A stretch of DNA of 41,527 nt, from assembly GCA_017534835.1 (NCBI GenBank), contig JAFXVT010000047.1, positions 1 through 41,527 of the forward strand, written 5' to 3'. The notes below the pieces were generated by a model that searched no databases, was not told where the DNA came from, and saw only the letters and a list, made by a program, of their open reading frames with translations. Positions within the stretch are counted from its first letter, which is position 1. The number at the start of each line of letters is the position of its first letter. The position numbers and the translations under genes are program-made. This document shows, one piece after another, positions 16,440 to 25,235 of the stretch. The stretch comes from Ruminococcus sp. (GTDB lineage Bacteria; Bacillota; Clostridia; Oscillospirales; Ruminococcaceae).

Positions 16440-16687
16440 AGTTACCGGCTGCGCAGACATTTCGCCGCGCCCCTTGCGATTCACCTTTTTTTGTGTTATA
16501 GCGGAGAGCCTCCGCAGGCGGTTTCGCGGCAAAGTTACCGGCAGCGCAAACATTTCGCCGCGCCCCTTGCAATTCACCTTATTTTATGTTATAGCGGAGA
16601 GCCTCCGCAGGCGGTTTCGCGGCAAAGTTACCGGCAGCGCAAACATTTCGCCGCGTCCCCTTGCAATTCACCTTATTTTATGTTATA
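16421..16687. repeat. 93-bp tandem repeat, about 2.9 copies
   Basis: Three copies start at 16421, 16514 and 16607, each with GCAGGCGGTTTCGCG. Copies 1 and 2 differ at about six positions; copies 2 and 3 are identical apart from one inserted T, and copy 3 stops after 81 bases. A short inverted repeat GCGGAG-AGC-CTCCGC spans the copy junctions. GC-rich and AT-rich halves alternate. The period is divisible by three, so frames stay open, but no gene is supported. This is the whole non-coding core between fabH and fabD. Confidence 0.95.
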
Positions 16688-16876
16688 TTATTACTATACT
16701 GCGGAAGACCGTAGTCCAAGCAGTATACAATATATATTATAAATCATTTCCGAAAATTTTTCAACGATATTTTTTCCCTTTATTTCGACGCAAAGAATAT
16801 ATCGTCATCTTTCACAAAGATGCACTTGAAAAATTGGCAAAAATCCACAACAATAAAGAAAGGAAGCTGCAATACA
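16688..16876 (+). promoter_or_regulatory. AT-rich fabD upstream region
   Basis: The stretch between the repeats and fabD is AT-rich. The best promoter guess is TTGAAA (16826-16831), a 17-base spacer and AACAAT (16849-16854), 22 bases before the ATG; an AT-rich TATAAA-like site near 16740 is an alternative. AAAGGAAG serves as ribosome binding site. No known operator was recognised. Confidence 0.35.
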
Positions 16877-17812
16877 ATGATAATTTCACTCTTTTCAGGA
16901 CAGGGCTCGCAATATCCCGGTATGGGAAATGACATTCTTGAGGCTTATCCGCACACAGGCGAGCTCTACGACATTGCTTCGGACGTGCTCGGCAGAGATA
17001 TGCGAAAGGTCTGCTTCGAGAGCTCTCCGGAGGAGCTCGCACAGACTATCAACGCTCAGCCGGCAGTGCTCCTGACCTCGCTCGTATGCAATTCTGCCGC
17101 TATCTCACACGTTCACAAGGCAGGTATCCCGTTCCGCTTTGACGGAGTTGCAGGTCATTCGCTCGGCGAATATGCGGCTCTCACGATGTCGGGAATGGTG
17201 TCGCTTGAGGATATTTTCCGCCTTATCAAGGCAAGAGCCGAGGCTATGAACGATGCCGCACGCGAGCACAAGGGCGCAATGGCAGCCGTTATGAAGCTTG
17301 CTCCCGAGAAGATAGAGGAGATATGCAGCAGCGCTAAGAATTACGTTGCGGCAGTAAACTACAATTCGCCTATGCAGACCGTTATCGCCGGGACCCCCGA
17401 GGGTATCGACGAGGTCAGCGAGGTGTTCGCCGGGCTGAAGGCAAGAGTTGTACGCCTCAACGTTGCAGGCGCGTTCCACTCAAAGCTTATGCAGACCGCT
17501 GCGGACAAGTTCTACGAAGCCGCAAAGGAGATACCCTTCAAGGCTCCGCAGGTGAAGTATTATTCGAACGTCACCGGCGGCGAGCTGAAGGATTTCAGCG
17601 ATATGCCGTCACTTCTCGCAAAGCACATCGTATCGCCCGTGCGCTTCACATCTGAGCTCGCTGCGATGCAGGCTGACGGAGCAGATACATTCGTTGAATT
17701 CGGTCCCGGAAAGACACTGACAGGACTCGTTAAAAAGACCCTTTCCGACGTAAGGGCGTTCAATATAGAAAATCTCGAAACTCTCGGAAAGGCAGAGGAA
17801 ATATATGGATAA
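16877..17812 (+). CDS. fabD: Malonyl-CoA:ACP transacylase
   Basis: A 311-residue acyltransferase. GQGSQYPGMG near the N-terminus and the nucleophile elbow GHSLGE (Ser95), with a later AFHS histidine, define FabD. It loads malonate onto ACP for the fab pathway. The ATG at 16877 follows AAAGGAAG; an upstream extension of the frame lacks conservation. It is not in the main fab operon but leads a divergent one and overlaps aroE by eight bases. Confidence 0.96.
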   Translation: MIISLFSGQGSQYPGMGNDILEAYPHTGELYDIASDVLGRDMRKVCFESSPEELAQTINAQPAVLLTSLVCNSAAISHVHKAGIPFRFDGVAGHSLGEYAALTMSGMVSLEDIFRLIKARAEAMNDAAREHKGAMAAVMKLAPEKIEEICSSAKNYVAAVNYNSPMQTVIAGTPEGIDEVSEVFAGLKARVVRLNVAGAFHSKLMQTAADKFYEAAKEIPFKAPQVKYYSNVTGGELKDFSDMPSLLAKHIVSPVRFTSELAAMQADGADTFVEFGPGKTLTGLVKKTLSDVRAFNIENLETLGKAEEIYG

Positions 17813-18641
17813 ATATGGACTTATCGGACATCCGCTCGGACATTCTATGTCGCCGCTCATCCACGAGAAGCTGTTCGCTCTCAGCGGCATATCCGACTAC
17901 AGCTACGAGCTCATCGACATCGCGCCCGAGGACCTTCCCTCACGCATTGACGAGCTCCGCGAGCTGCGCGGCTTCAACATCACTATCCCTCACAAAACAG
18001 CCATTATCCCGTTCACGGACGAGCTCAGCGAGAGCGCTCTGCGCTACAATTCCGTCAACTGCATCAGCAGCAGCGGAGGCAGGCTCACCGGCTATAATAC
18101 CGACTGCGACGGCTTCCTGCGCTCGGCGGAGACACTTCCGCTCAGCGGAAAGGTGCTGCTCGTCGGCTGCGGCGGAGTAGGACGTATGATAGCCATTGAA
18201 GCCGCTCTTCACGGCGCGGACCTGACTATCGCTGTCATTCCGCAGGACATAAAGAACGCCCAGCTCGTTATGGCGGAGATACTCGCGAAGTGCAAGACCG
18301 CGAATGTCCGCATAAGCCTTGTGAGCGACCTCACAGAGGGCTTCGACCTCCTCATCAATGCGACTCCCGTTGGAATGTACCCGAAAACGGATAACTGCGC
18401 GGTTTCTGACGAACTGATAGAGAAGTGTCTCAGCTTCTTCGATGTCATCTATAATCCGACAGAGACGATGCTGATGAAAAAAGCCCGTGCGCTCGGAAAA
18501 ACAGCCGTCGGCGGAGCTTCGATGCTCGTATATCAGGCTGTAAAGGCTCACGAATACTGGTACGGCGGCGAATTCCACGCAGAGGACATCTCGAAGATAA
18601 TCCTCGACGTGGAGGAGCACGTCAACGCAATGAATAAATGA
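17805..18641 (+). CDS. aroE: Shikimate dehydrogenase
   Basis: A 278-residue enzyme with the N-terminal substrate motif GHPLGHSMSP, catalytic Lys64 in ITIPHK and Asp100 in GYNTDCDG, and the nucleotide-binding loop LLVGCGGVGRM followed by NATPVGM. It reduces 3-dehydroshikimate with NADPH. It is coupled to fabD by an 8-base overlap and precedes aroK, so two consecutive shikimate steps are co-transcribed. Confidence 0.93.
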   Translation: MDKYGLIGHPLGHSMSPLIHEKLFALSGISDYSYELIDIAPEDLPSRIDELRELRGFNITIPHKTAIIPFTDELSESALRYNSVNCISSSGGRLTGYNTDCDGFLRSAETLPLSGKVLLVGCGGVGRMIAIEAALHGADLTIAVIPQDIKNAQLVMAEILAKCKTANVRISLVSDLTEGFDLLINATPVGMYPKTDNCAVSDELIEKCLSFFDVIYNPTETMLMKKARALGKTAVGGASMLVYQAVKAHEYWYGGEFHAEDISKIILDVEEHVNAMNK

Positions 18642-18709
18642 CATAACAGCCTGCCGGACGACGTATTATTTCCGGAAACAAGAATAAGCACACAGTAAGG
18701 AGAAATGAT

Positions 18710-19210
18710 ATGACTGTATTTCTTTGCGGCTTTATGGGCTGCGGCAAAACGACAGTCGGAAAGCTTGCGGCGAAAAAGCTCGGCTGCGGCTTCTGCGACA
18801 CAGATGAACTCATAGTTGCCGACCAGAATATGTCCATTCCGGACATTTTCGCGCAGAAGGGCGAGCCCTATTTCCGGAAGGTCGAGGCTGAAATAGTTAA
18901 GTCGGTATGCGGAAGGACAGCGGTAGTTGCCTGCGGAGGCGGCGCGATGCTGGATCCGGAAAGTGCGAGGGCTGCTTCCGCGGCAGGTGCAGTCGTATTC
19001 CTCGACGCTGATTTCGAGACCTGCTATGAGCGTATCTGCGGCGACACGAACCGTCCCATAGCCGTTTCCTCAACGAAGGAGGAGCTGCTGGAGCGCTTCA
19101 ATGCGCGCCGCGAGATATATCTGAAGCATTCGGATATACGTATCGACTGCGGCGGAAGTCCCATAGAGACCGCTGAAAGTATAGTTGATGCCGTGAAAAA
19201 GCTACGGTAG
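18710..19210 (+). CDS. aroK: Shikimate kinase
   Basis: A 166-residue P-loop kinase: GFMGCGKTTVG (7-17) is Walker A with Thr in the usual Ser position, the D30/D32 pair in CDTDELI binds Mg/shikimate, followed by FRKVEAE and ACGGGAML. It phosphorylates shikimate using ATP. AAGGAG lies before the ATG; the 68-base gap from aroE shows no terminator. Confidence 0.94.
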   Translation: MTVFLCGFMGCGKTTVGKLAAKKLGCGFCDTDELIVADQNMSIPDIFAQKGEPYFRKVEAEIVKSVCGRTAVVACGGGAMLDPESARAASAAGAVVFLDADFETCYERICGDTNRPIAVSSTKEELLERFNARREIYLKHSDIRIDCGGSPIETAESIVDAVKKLR

Positions 19211-19225
19211 AAAGGCAGTTCTGAA

Positions 19226-20401
19226 ATGAAGATCTTCAACGCTGAAATTTACACGATGGACGCCGATGGCGTCATAGAAAACGGCTGGATAGAGCTTGAG
19301 GACGGCAGGATAAAAGCCGTCGCGAGCGGCGCTCCGGATACTGTTTCCGCCGGGGACATCGACGCGGAGGGAGGTCTGCTCCTTCCCGGATTCATCGACG
19401 CGCACACTCATCTCGGCATCATCGAGGACGGACTCGATACAGAGGGCGACGACTGCAATGAATCGACAGACCCGTTCACTCCGCAGATGCGCGCGATAGA
19501 CGGTATCAATCCATTCGACCGCTGCTTTGAGGAGGCGCGTATGCGCGGTATCACCGCGGCGGCTGTGTGTCCGGGAAGCGCGAATGCCTGCGGAGGCGAG
19601 ATATGCGTGATAAAGACCGCCGGCAGACGTGTGGACGATATGCTCATTGAGACAGCGGGTATGAAATTCGCGCTCGGCGAGAATCCCAAGCGTGTATACA
19701 ACGACAAGGACGAGACCCCCGTTACGCGAATGGCAACGGCTGCGCTTATCCGCGAGGGACTCTACAAGGCACGCCGCTATGCACACGATATGGACAGCTA
19801 TTACTCCGACAACGAGAACTACGATCCGCCGGAGTATGACGCGAAGTGCGAGGCGCTGCTGCCGCTTCTCGACCGCAAGCACAAGGCGTTCTTCCACTGC
19901 CACCGCGCAGACGACATCTGTACGGCAATGAGACTTGCGAAGGAATTCTCGCTCGATACCGTCATAATCCACGGCACAGAGGGCTACAAGATAGCCGACA
20001 TCATCGCTGAGGAGGAGCTCCCCGTGATATGCGGTCCTGTGATATGTGACCGCTGCAAGCCCGAAATGCGCGGACTTGAGCTGAAAAATGCCGCGGTCCT
20101 CGCTGAAAACGGCGTAAAGCTCGCGATCTGCACCGATCACACGGTGATACCGATACAGTATCTTCCGCTCTCGGCACAGGCAGCCGTGAAGGGCGGACTC
20201 GACAGAATGACGGCGCTCCGCTCGCTCACTATCGCTCCGGCGGAGATACTCGGGGCAGAGGAGAACATCGGCAGCCTCACACCCGGCAAGGACGCTGATA
20301 TTCAGCTCTACCGCAAGGGTGACGATCCGCTCGGACTTATGGCTGAGCCGCTGCTCGTTATGATAAACGGAAAAATCGTCCGTCAGGAGGAGATAGTATG
20401 A
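19226..20401 (+). CDS. Amidohydrolase-superfamily metal-dependent hydrolase (HutI-like)
   Basis: A 391-residue protein with the typical split beta-sandwich and TIM barrel. The first metal ligands are in PGFIDAHTHLG (H60, H62), then FHCHRADD near 223, an IIHGTEGYK histidine and D304 in ICTDHTVIP. The C-terminal SLTPGKDADIQLY is a standard amidohydrolase closing motif. Sequence resembles the imidazolonepropionase-like COG1228 group, but the absence of hut genes and its setting behind aroK argue against assigning histidine degradation. The substrate is unknown. It overlaps the next gene by ATGA. Confidence 0.82.
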   Translation: MKIFNAEIYTMDADGVIENGWIELEDGRIKAVASGAPDTVSAGDIDAEGGLLLPGFIDAHTHLGIIEDGLDTEGDDCNESTDPFTPQMRAIDGINPFDRCFEEARMRGITAAAVCPGSANACGGEICVIKTAGRRVDDMLIETAGMKFALGENPKRVYNDKDETPVTRMATAALIREGLYKARRYAHDMDSYYSDNENYDPPEYDAKCEALLPLLDRKHKAFFHCHRADDICTAMRLAKEFSLDTVIIHGTEGYKIADIIAEEELPVICGPVICDRCKPEMRGLELKNAAVLAENGVKLAICTDHTVIPIQYLPLSAQAAVKGGLDRMTALRSLTIAPAEILGAEENIGSLTPGKDADIQLYRKGDDPLGLMAEPLLVMINGKIVRQEEIV

Positions 20402-21312
20402 AAAAGCTCATAGCTTCGCTCTTTTCGGCAGCTGTTCTGTTCGGAGCCGCACCGCTCGGTGCAGCGGCGCTCGATCCGCTCCACACGGTCGAGCAGGACG
20501 GCGTGACCTACAGCTTTGCTGTCAGTGACGGAAATGCGGAGATAGTCTCCGTGAGCGGCGCAAAGGGCAGTATCACGATCCCGTCCAAGCTTGAGACCTA
20601 CAGCGTCACAGCTATCGGAGACAAGGCTTTCCTCGGTCAGACAGAGCTTGAGAAGGCAGTTCTCCCGAAAACGCTCACAGCTATCGGAGGATCTGCGTTT
20701 GCAGGCTGCTCCGCACTGACAGAGCTCACGATACCCGATTCCGTGAAAACTGTCGGCAGCAGTGCATTTATGAGCTGCTATGCTCTCGGGACAGTGAAGA
20801 TAGGCAGCGGAGTTACAGCGATACCCGATGACTGCTTCTTCTCGTGTCCGGCGCTCACTGAGGTGACACTTCCGGCGAAACTGAAAAGTATCGGAAACGA
20901 GGCGTTTTTTGGCTGTCCGGACGTTGAGGTCACGATACCGTCAACTGTTACCGAGATAGGCTCCAACGCCCTCGGGATGCAGGCAGATGCTCATTCGTCT
21001 ATGATAGTCAGGATAGAGGACTTCCTTATTTTCGGAAAAAAAGGCAGCTTTGCCGAGGAATATGCCGCGGAGCAGGGGATAGATTTCCTCGACCCGGACG
21101 ATTTCCTCGCCGGAGATGTCAATGACGACTCAAAGGTCGATGCGAAGGACGCCTCTGCTGTCCTAACCGAATATTCAAAGGCTTCCACCGGCGCGGCTCT
21201 CACTTTCTCCAGAAAGCAGAGGATGATCGGTGATATGGACGCGGACGGAGCCATAAATTCCAAGGACGCATCGAAGATACTCATCGAGTATGCAAGGCTC
21301 TCGACCCAATGA
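20398..21312 (+). CDS. Secreted BspA-type leucine-rich-repeat protein with C-terminal dockerin
   Basis: A 304-residue exported protein. The signal peptide (1-24) ends near GAAALD. Residues about 55-195 are five or six LRR_5/BspA-type repeats of the form (A)F.GC..L..(V/I).IP..(V/L)..IG. Residues 238-304 are a type I dockerin with calcium loops DVNDDSKVDAKD and DMDADGAINSKD, each followed by AS..L.EY. BspA-like repeats usually mediate protein or surface binding; the dockerin should place it on a scaffoldin. Its ATG overlaps the amidohydrolase stop, an odd coupling of an exported cellulosome component to a metabolic operon. No enzyme motif is seen. Confidence 0.9.
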   Translation: MKKLIASLFSAAVLFGAAPLGAAALDPLHTVEQDGVTYSFAVSDGNAEIVSVSGAKGSITIPSKLETYSVTAIGDKAFLGQTELEKAVLPKTLTAIGGSAFAGCSALTELTIPDSVKTVGSSAFMSCYALGTVKIGSGVTAIPDDCFFSCPALTEVTLPAKLKSIGNEAFFGCPDVEVTIPSTVTEIGSNALGMQADAHSSMIVRIEDFLIFGKKGSFAEEYAAEQGIDFLDPDDFLAGDVNDDSKVDAKDASAVLTEYSKASTGAALTFSRKQRMIGDMDADGAINSKDASKILIEYARLSTQ

Positions 21313-21397
21313 TTTTTCGCTTTAATGCGACAAGAATAGACATATTGTATCTATATTTTTGCATTATTTTTCTATATTCCGATTCGCCGTCCGGGTA
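21313..21397 (+). other. Intergenic stretch before guaB
   Basis: An AT-rich stretch holding a weak TCGC/GCGA hairpin and no convincing terminator for the fabD-aro operon. No purine riboswitch core was recognised. Confidence 0.4.
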
Positions 21398-21426
21398 TTG
21401 ACATATCCGAAAAAAATTGGTATGAT
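21398..21426 (+). promoter_or_regulatory. guaB promoter
   Basis: TTGACA (21398-21403), a 17-base spacer and TATGAT (21421-21426). The leader to the ATG at 21480 is about 45 bases and includes GGAGG (21468-21472). Confidence 0.8.
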
Positions 21427-21455
21427 ATAAGTTAATAAATTTCAAACCGAAATGA

Positions 21456-22952
<1,497 letters not shown>

Positions 22953-22963
22953 CGCATATAAAG

Positions 22964-22995
22964 AAAAGAGCTCCACGAAAAGTGGAGCTCTTTTT
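22964..22995. terminator. Bidirectional terminator after guaB
   Basis: AGAGCTCCAC-GAAA-AGTGGAGCTCT followed by TTTTT on the plus strand. On the minus strand it is followed by TTCTTT and would serve the convergent lipoprotein operon. Confidence 0.9.
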
Positions 22996-23012
22996 ATGTC
23001 CTATATCGGTTA

Positions 23013-23714
23013 TCAGAAAAGATACGGCTTACCGTCGATGGTGTAAACGCAGAACATGATCCCCTCGCTTATCATCTGGTTCACCTCTGCCCAGCCGCCT
23101 CCGCCGGTGACGTAGGAATCGCCGCCGATAGTGACGAGCTTGCGGTCGGTTATCTTGTCGGCGATAGCGTCGCCGAATGCAGCTTTGAGCGTGTCATCGC
23201 GGTTCTGGAACATATTCTCGGTCTCGGGGTCTCCGCCCGAGGTGCAGTCGGATATTTCGATGAAGCCGAACTTGAAGTCCTCTCCGAAGAGACCGGCGAG
23301 CTGGTCGCGGTAGGTCTTGGCAAATTCCTCGGGAGTTGCGAATGTATCCTCGCCGCAGAGGCTGTCAAGATAGCCGGGGTAGTAGCAGCTGAGAATGCCG
23401 CTTATATCGTTGTTGTTGAGTGCATCGAAGTATTTGTCGATGAGGTATATCTCGGTGTAATCCGTACCCTCCTTGCCGAAATAGCGGTTGTCGAAGCTTA
23501 TCATTATCTTGATATTCTCGTCATCCTCGGGCTTGAGGTCGAAGTTGGTCATATATGAGCTGTGGTATTCCTCGTCAGTCATATTCTTTCTTGCATTTGC
23601 GCCCCCGTCGATGCGCACGCCCGATGAAGAGCTTTCCTTGTCTCCGCAGGAAACTCCGCAAGCCATTGCGCCTGCGAGCAGAAGTGCAGCTGCGGCTCTG
23701 AGTATTCTTTTCAT
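23013..23714 (-). CDS. Putative lipoprotein (paralogue of the gene at 23730)
   Basis: A 233-residue exported protein of unknown function. A lipoprotein signal is visible, with lipidation at C19 or more likely C23 (GVSCGDKESSSSG), followed by a Ser-rich spacer. The mature part contains (I/A)LDKYF..(L/F)(N/Q)NND and a YYP.Y element shared with its upstream neighbour, so the two are diverged duplicates. It ends in a G(K/T)(P/Y)Y segment. No catalytic motif was recognised. It is the last gene of a three-lipoprotein operon. Confidence 0.85.
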   Translation of the reverse strand: MKRILRAAAALLLAGAMACGVSCGDKESSSSGVRIDGGANARKNMTDEEYHSSYMTNFDLKPEDDENIKIMISFDNRYFGKEGTDYTEIYLIDKYFDALNNNDISGILSCYYPGYLDSLCGEDTFATPEEFAKTYRDQLAGLFGEDFKFGFIEISDCTSGGDPETENMFQNRDDTLKAAFGDAIADKITDRKLVTIGGDSYVTGGGGWAEVNQMISEGIMFCVYTIDGKPYLF

Positions 23715-23729
23715 AGTTTCATCTCCCGT

Positions 23730-24479
23730 TTAACCGAATGTGTAGTAGGTGCCGTCCTTGACAGCGAAAGCGATGTCATAGCCGCTGATGAGGCGGTGCT
23801 CCTCTCCGTCCTCGCCCTTGGCATAGATGTAGAAGCTGACGTATCTGATGTCGTCGGAGTTTTCCTTGACGAATTCGTAGTAATCCAGACCGAATATCTC
23901 GTTGAAATAGCTGAAAAGCTTGGCGTTGAGGTCGTCCATCGTCTCGCCCTCTGTGAGCTCGGGAGCCTCTGCCTTGATACGGGTGATGGTGAAATCACCG
24001 GTAATATCATCGGCTTGCTCGCTGTCCTCGTCGACGTGCATCTTCATAATATCGCGGAGGTTTTCGCAGTTGAGCTCAAACGACTTGTCGAGCCCGTACT
24101 GGTAGTCTTTCTGGAGAAATGCCTCGTACCTTTCAGCGTAATCGGGATAAACGAGCGTTTTATAGGTCTCAAAGTCGTTATTCTGGAAGCAGGTGAAGTA
24201 TTTATCGAGTGCAAACATAAGCTCGACGGGGATGTCCTCGTCGTAATAGAGCTTAACTCCGGTGGAGCTCATTCTGTAGCTTCCGAGGTCGTATTCGGCG
24301 CTGTCCTCCTTTGGCTGGATGACATCTCCGACGGTCGGCTCGGTATCGCCCGAGGAAACGACGGAGCTGCTTCCGGAGGAGCTTTCATCGACTGTGAGCT
24401 TTGTATCATCTCCGCAGGAAGCACAGGAGAGCAGGAATATCGCTGCTGAAGCAGCAGCAAGGAGCTGTTTGTATCTCAT
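23730..24479 (-). CDS. Putative lipoprotein (paralogue of the gene at 23013)
   Basis: A 249-residue exported protein of unknown function. The signal peptide carries the lipobox candidates LLSC (C19) and CASC (C22), then a Ser-rich linker with ESSSGSSSVVSSG. The domain shares FALDKYFTCFQNNDFE...VYPDY with the downstream paralogue, suggesting a small alpha/beta ligand-binding or NTF2-like fold, though this is a guess. AAAGAGGTG precedes the ATG. It is 12 bases from the LRR lipoprotein gene and 15 bases from its paralogue. Confidence 0.85.
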   Translation of the reverse strand: MRYKQLLAAASAAIFLLSCASCGDDTKLTVDESSSGSSSVVSSGDTEPTVGDVIQPKEDSAEYDLGSYRMSSTGVKLYYDEDIPVELMFALDKYFTCFQNNDFETYKTLVYPDYAERYEAFLQKDYQYGLDKSFELNCENLRDIMKMHVDEDSEQADDITGDFTITRIKAEAPELTEGETMDDLNAKLFSYFNEIFGLDYYEFVKENSDDIRYVSFYIYAKGEDGEEHRLISGYDIAFAVKDGTYYTFG

Positions 24480-24491
24480 AATGCACCTCTT

Positions 24492-25175
24492 TTACATTGG
24501 CTGGTATTTTCCCATTGCGTCCGCCCACTGAGCCGCCTTTGAGCCGGCAGGGGCGTATACCGTAAGAGCGGGGAGCTCTTCGAGTCCCCAGTTTTCATAT
24601 CCAAGGTCGGGATTCTGTATCCGCAGCGAGGTCATCCCCTCGCAGGCTGTGAATGCTTCCTCGCGGATATATGCCACATTTTTCGGGATAGTTACCTCTT
24701 TCAGGCTCGTGCAGGCAACAAATGCACCTCTGTCGATACCTGTCACTGCTTCGGGGATATTTATCTCCTCAAGCGAGGAGCAGTCCATAAACGCGCACTC
24801 ACCGATGAGGGTCACGGTTTCCGGCACCTTCACCGAGCGGACGTCATATTTCGCCTCAAATGCGTAATAGCTTATCTCGGTCACAGGCACGCCCTCAACG
24901 GTGTCGGGAATGACAACATCTGCGTCATTTCCGGTATATTTCGTGATAAGAGCTCTGCCGTCCTCTATCGTGTACTCAAAATCGGCTGTTTCCTGAATAT
25001 CGCGCGTCGGGACTGTGGGCATTTCGGAATAGAGGTTCCCGTCCTCGTCAACGAAGTATGTTACCGCCTCGGTCGTCTCCTGAGGCACATCTGCATCGCC
25101 GCCTGTGCTGCCGCAGCCGGAAGCTGCCGCAGCGAATGCGAGCAGAACGGACAATAATACCATTTTCTTCATCAT
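24492..25175 (-). CDS. BspA-type leucine-rich-repeat lipoprotein
   Basis: A 227-residue protein with a clear lipobox (AASGC, Cys21), a Glu/Thr-rich spacer and then LRR_5/BspA repeats (about 85-195) of the pattern AF..C.SL..(I/V).IP..(V/A)..I. No dockerin is present, so unlike the LRR protein at 20398 it should be held by a lipid anchor. It is the first of three co-directional lipoprotein genes, 60 bases downstream of typA. Function is unknown; binding or adhesion is typical for the fold. Confidence 0.87.
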   Translation of the reverse strand: MMKKMVLLSVLLAFAAAASGCGSTGGDADVPQETTEAVTYFVDEDGNLYSEMPTVPTRDIQETADFEYTIEDGRALITKYTGNDADVVIPDTVEGVPVTEISYYAFEAKYDVRSVKVPETVTLIGECAFMDCSSLEEINIPEAVTGIDRGAFVACTSLKEVTIPKNVAYIREEAFTACEGMTSLRIQNPDLGYENWGLEELPALTVYAPAGSKAAQWADAMGKYQPM

Positions 25176-25235
25176 AATATCTCCGTAATTTGAAAGCTGT
25201 ATGGTGCTTATATGCGCAGTATGTGAAAAATACGC

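Noticed and set aside
16285-16572. Repetitive minus-strand frame with GARRNVCAAGNF units
   Set aside because: It arises because the 93-base repeat is divisible by three; it overlaps fabH and the residues only mirror the DNA repeat. Similar plus-strand frames (16357-16932) fail for the same reason.
16421-16687. CRISPR array
   Set aside because: Repeats are directly abutting, 93 bases long, with no unique spacers and no cas genes.
19202-20140. 312-codon open frame on the minus strand
   Set aside because: It is the mirror of the amidohydrolase gene, whose HxH and TDH motifs show the real coding strand.
19226-20401. Imidazolonepropionase (hutI) assignment
   Set aside because: The family resemblance is real but no histidine-degradation genes are present and the shikimate context does not support it.
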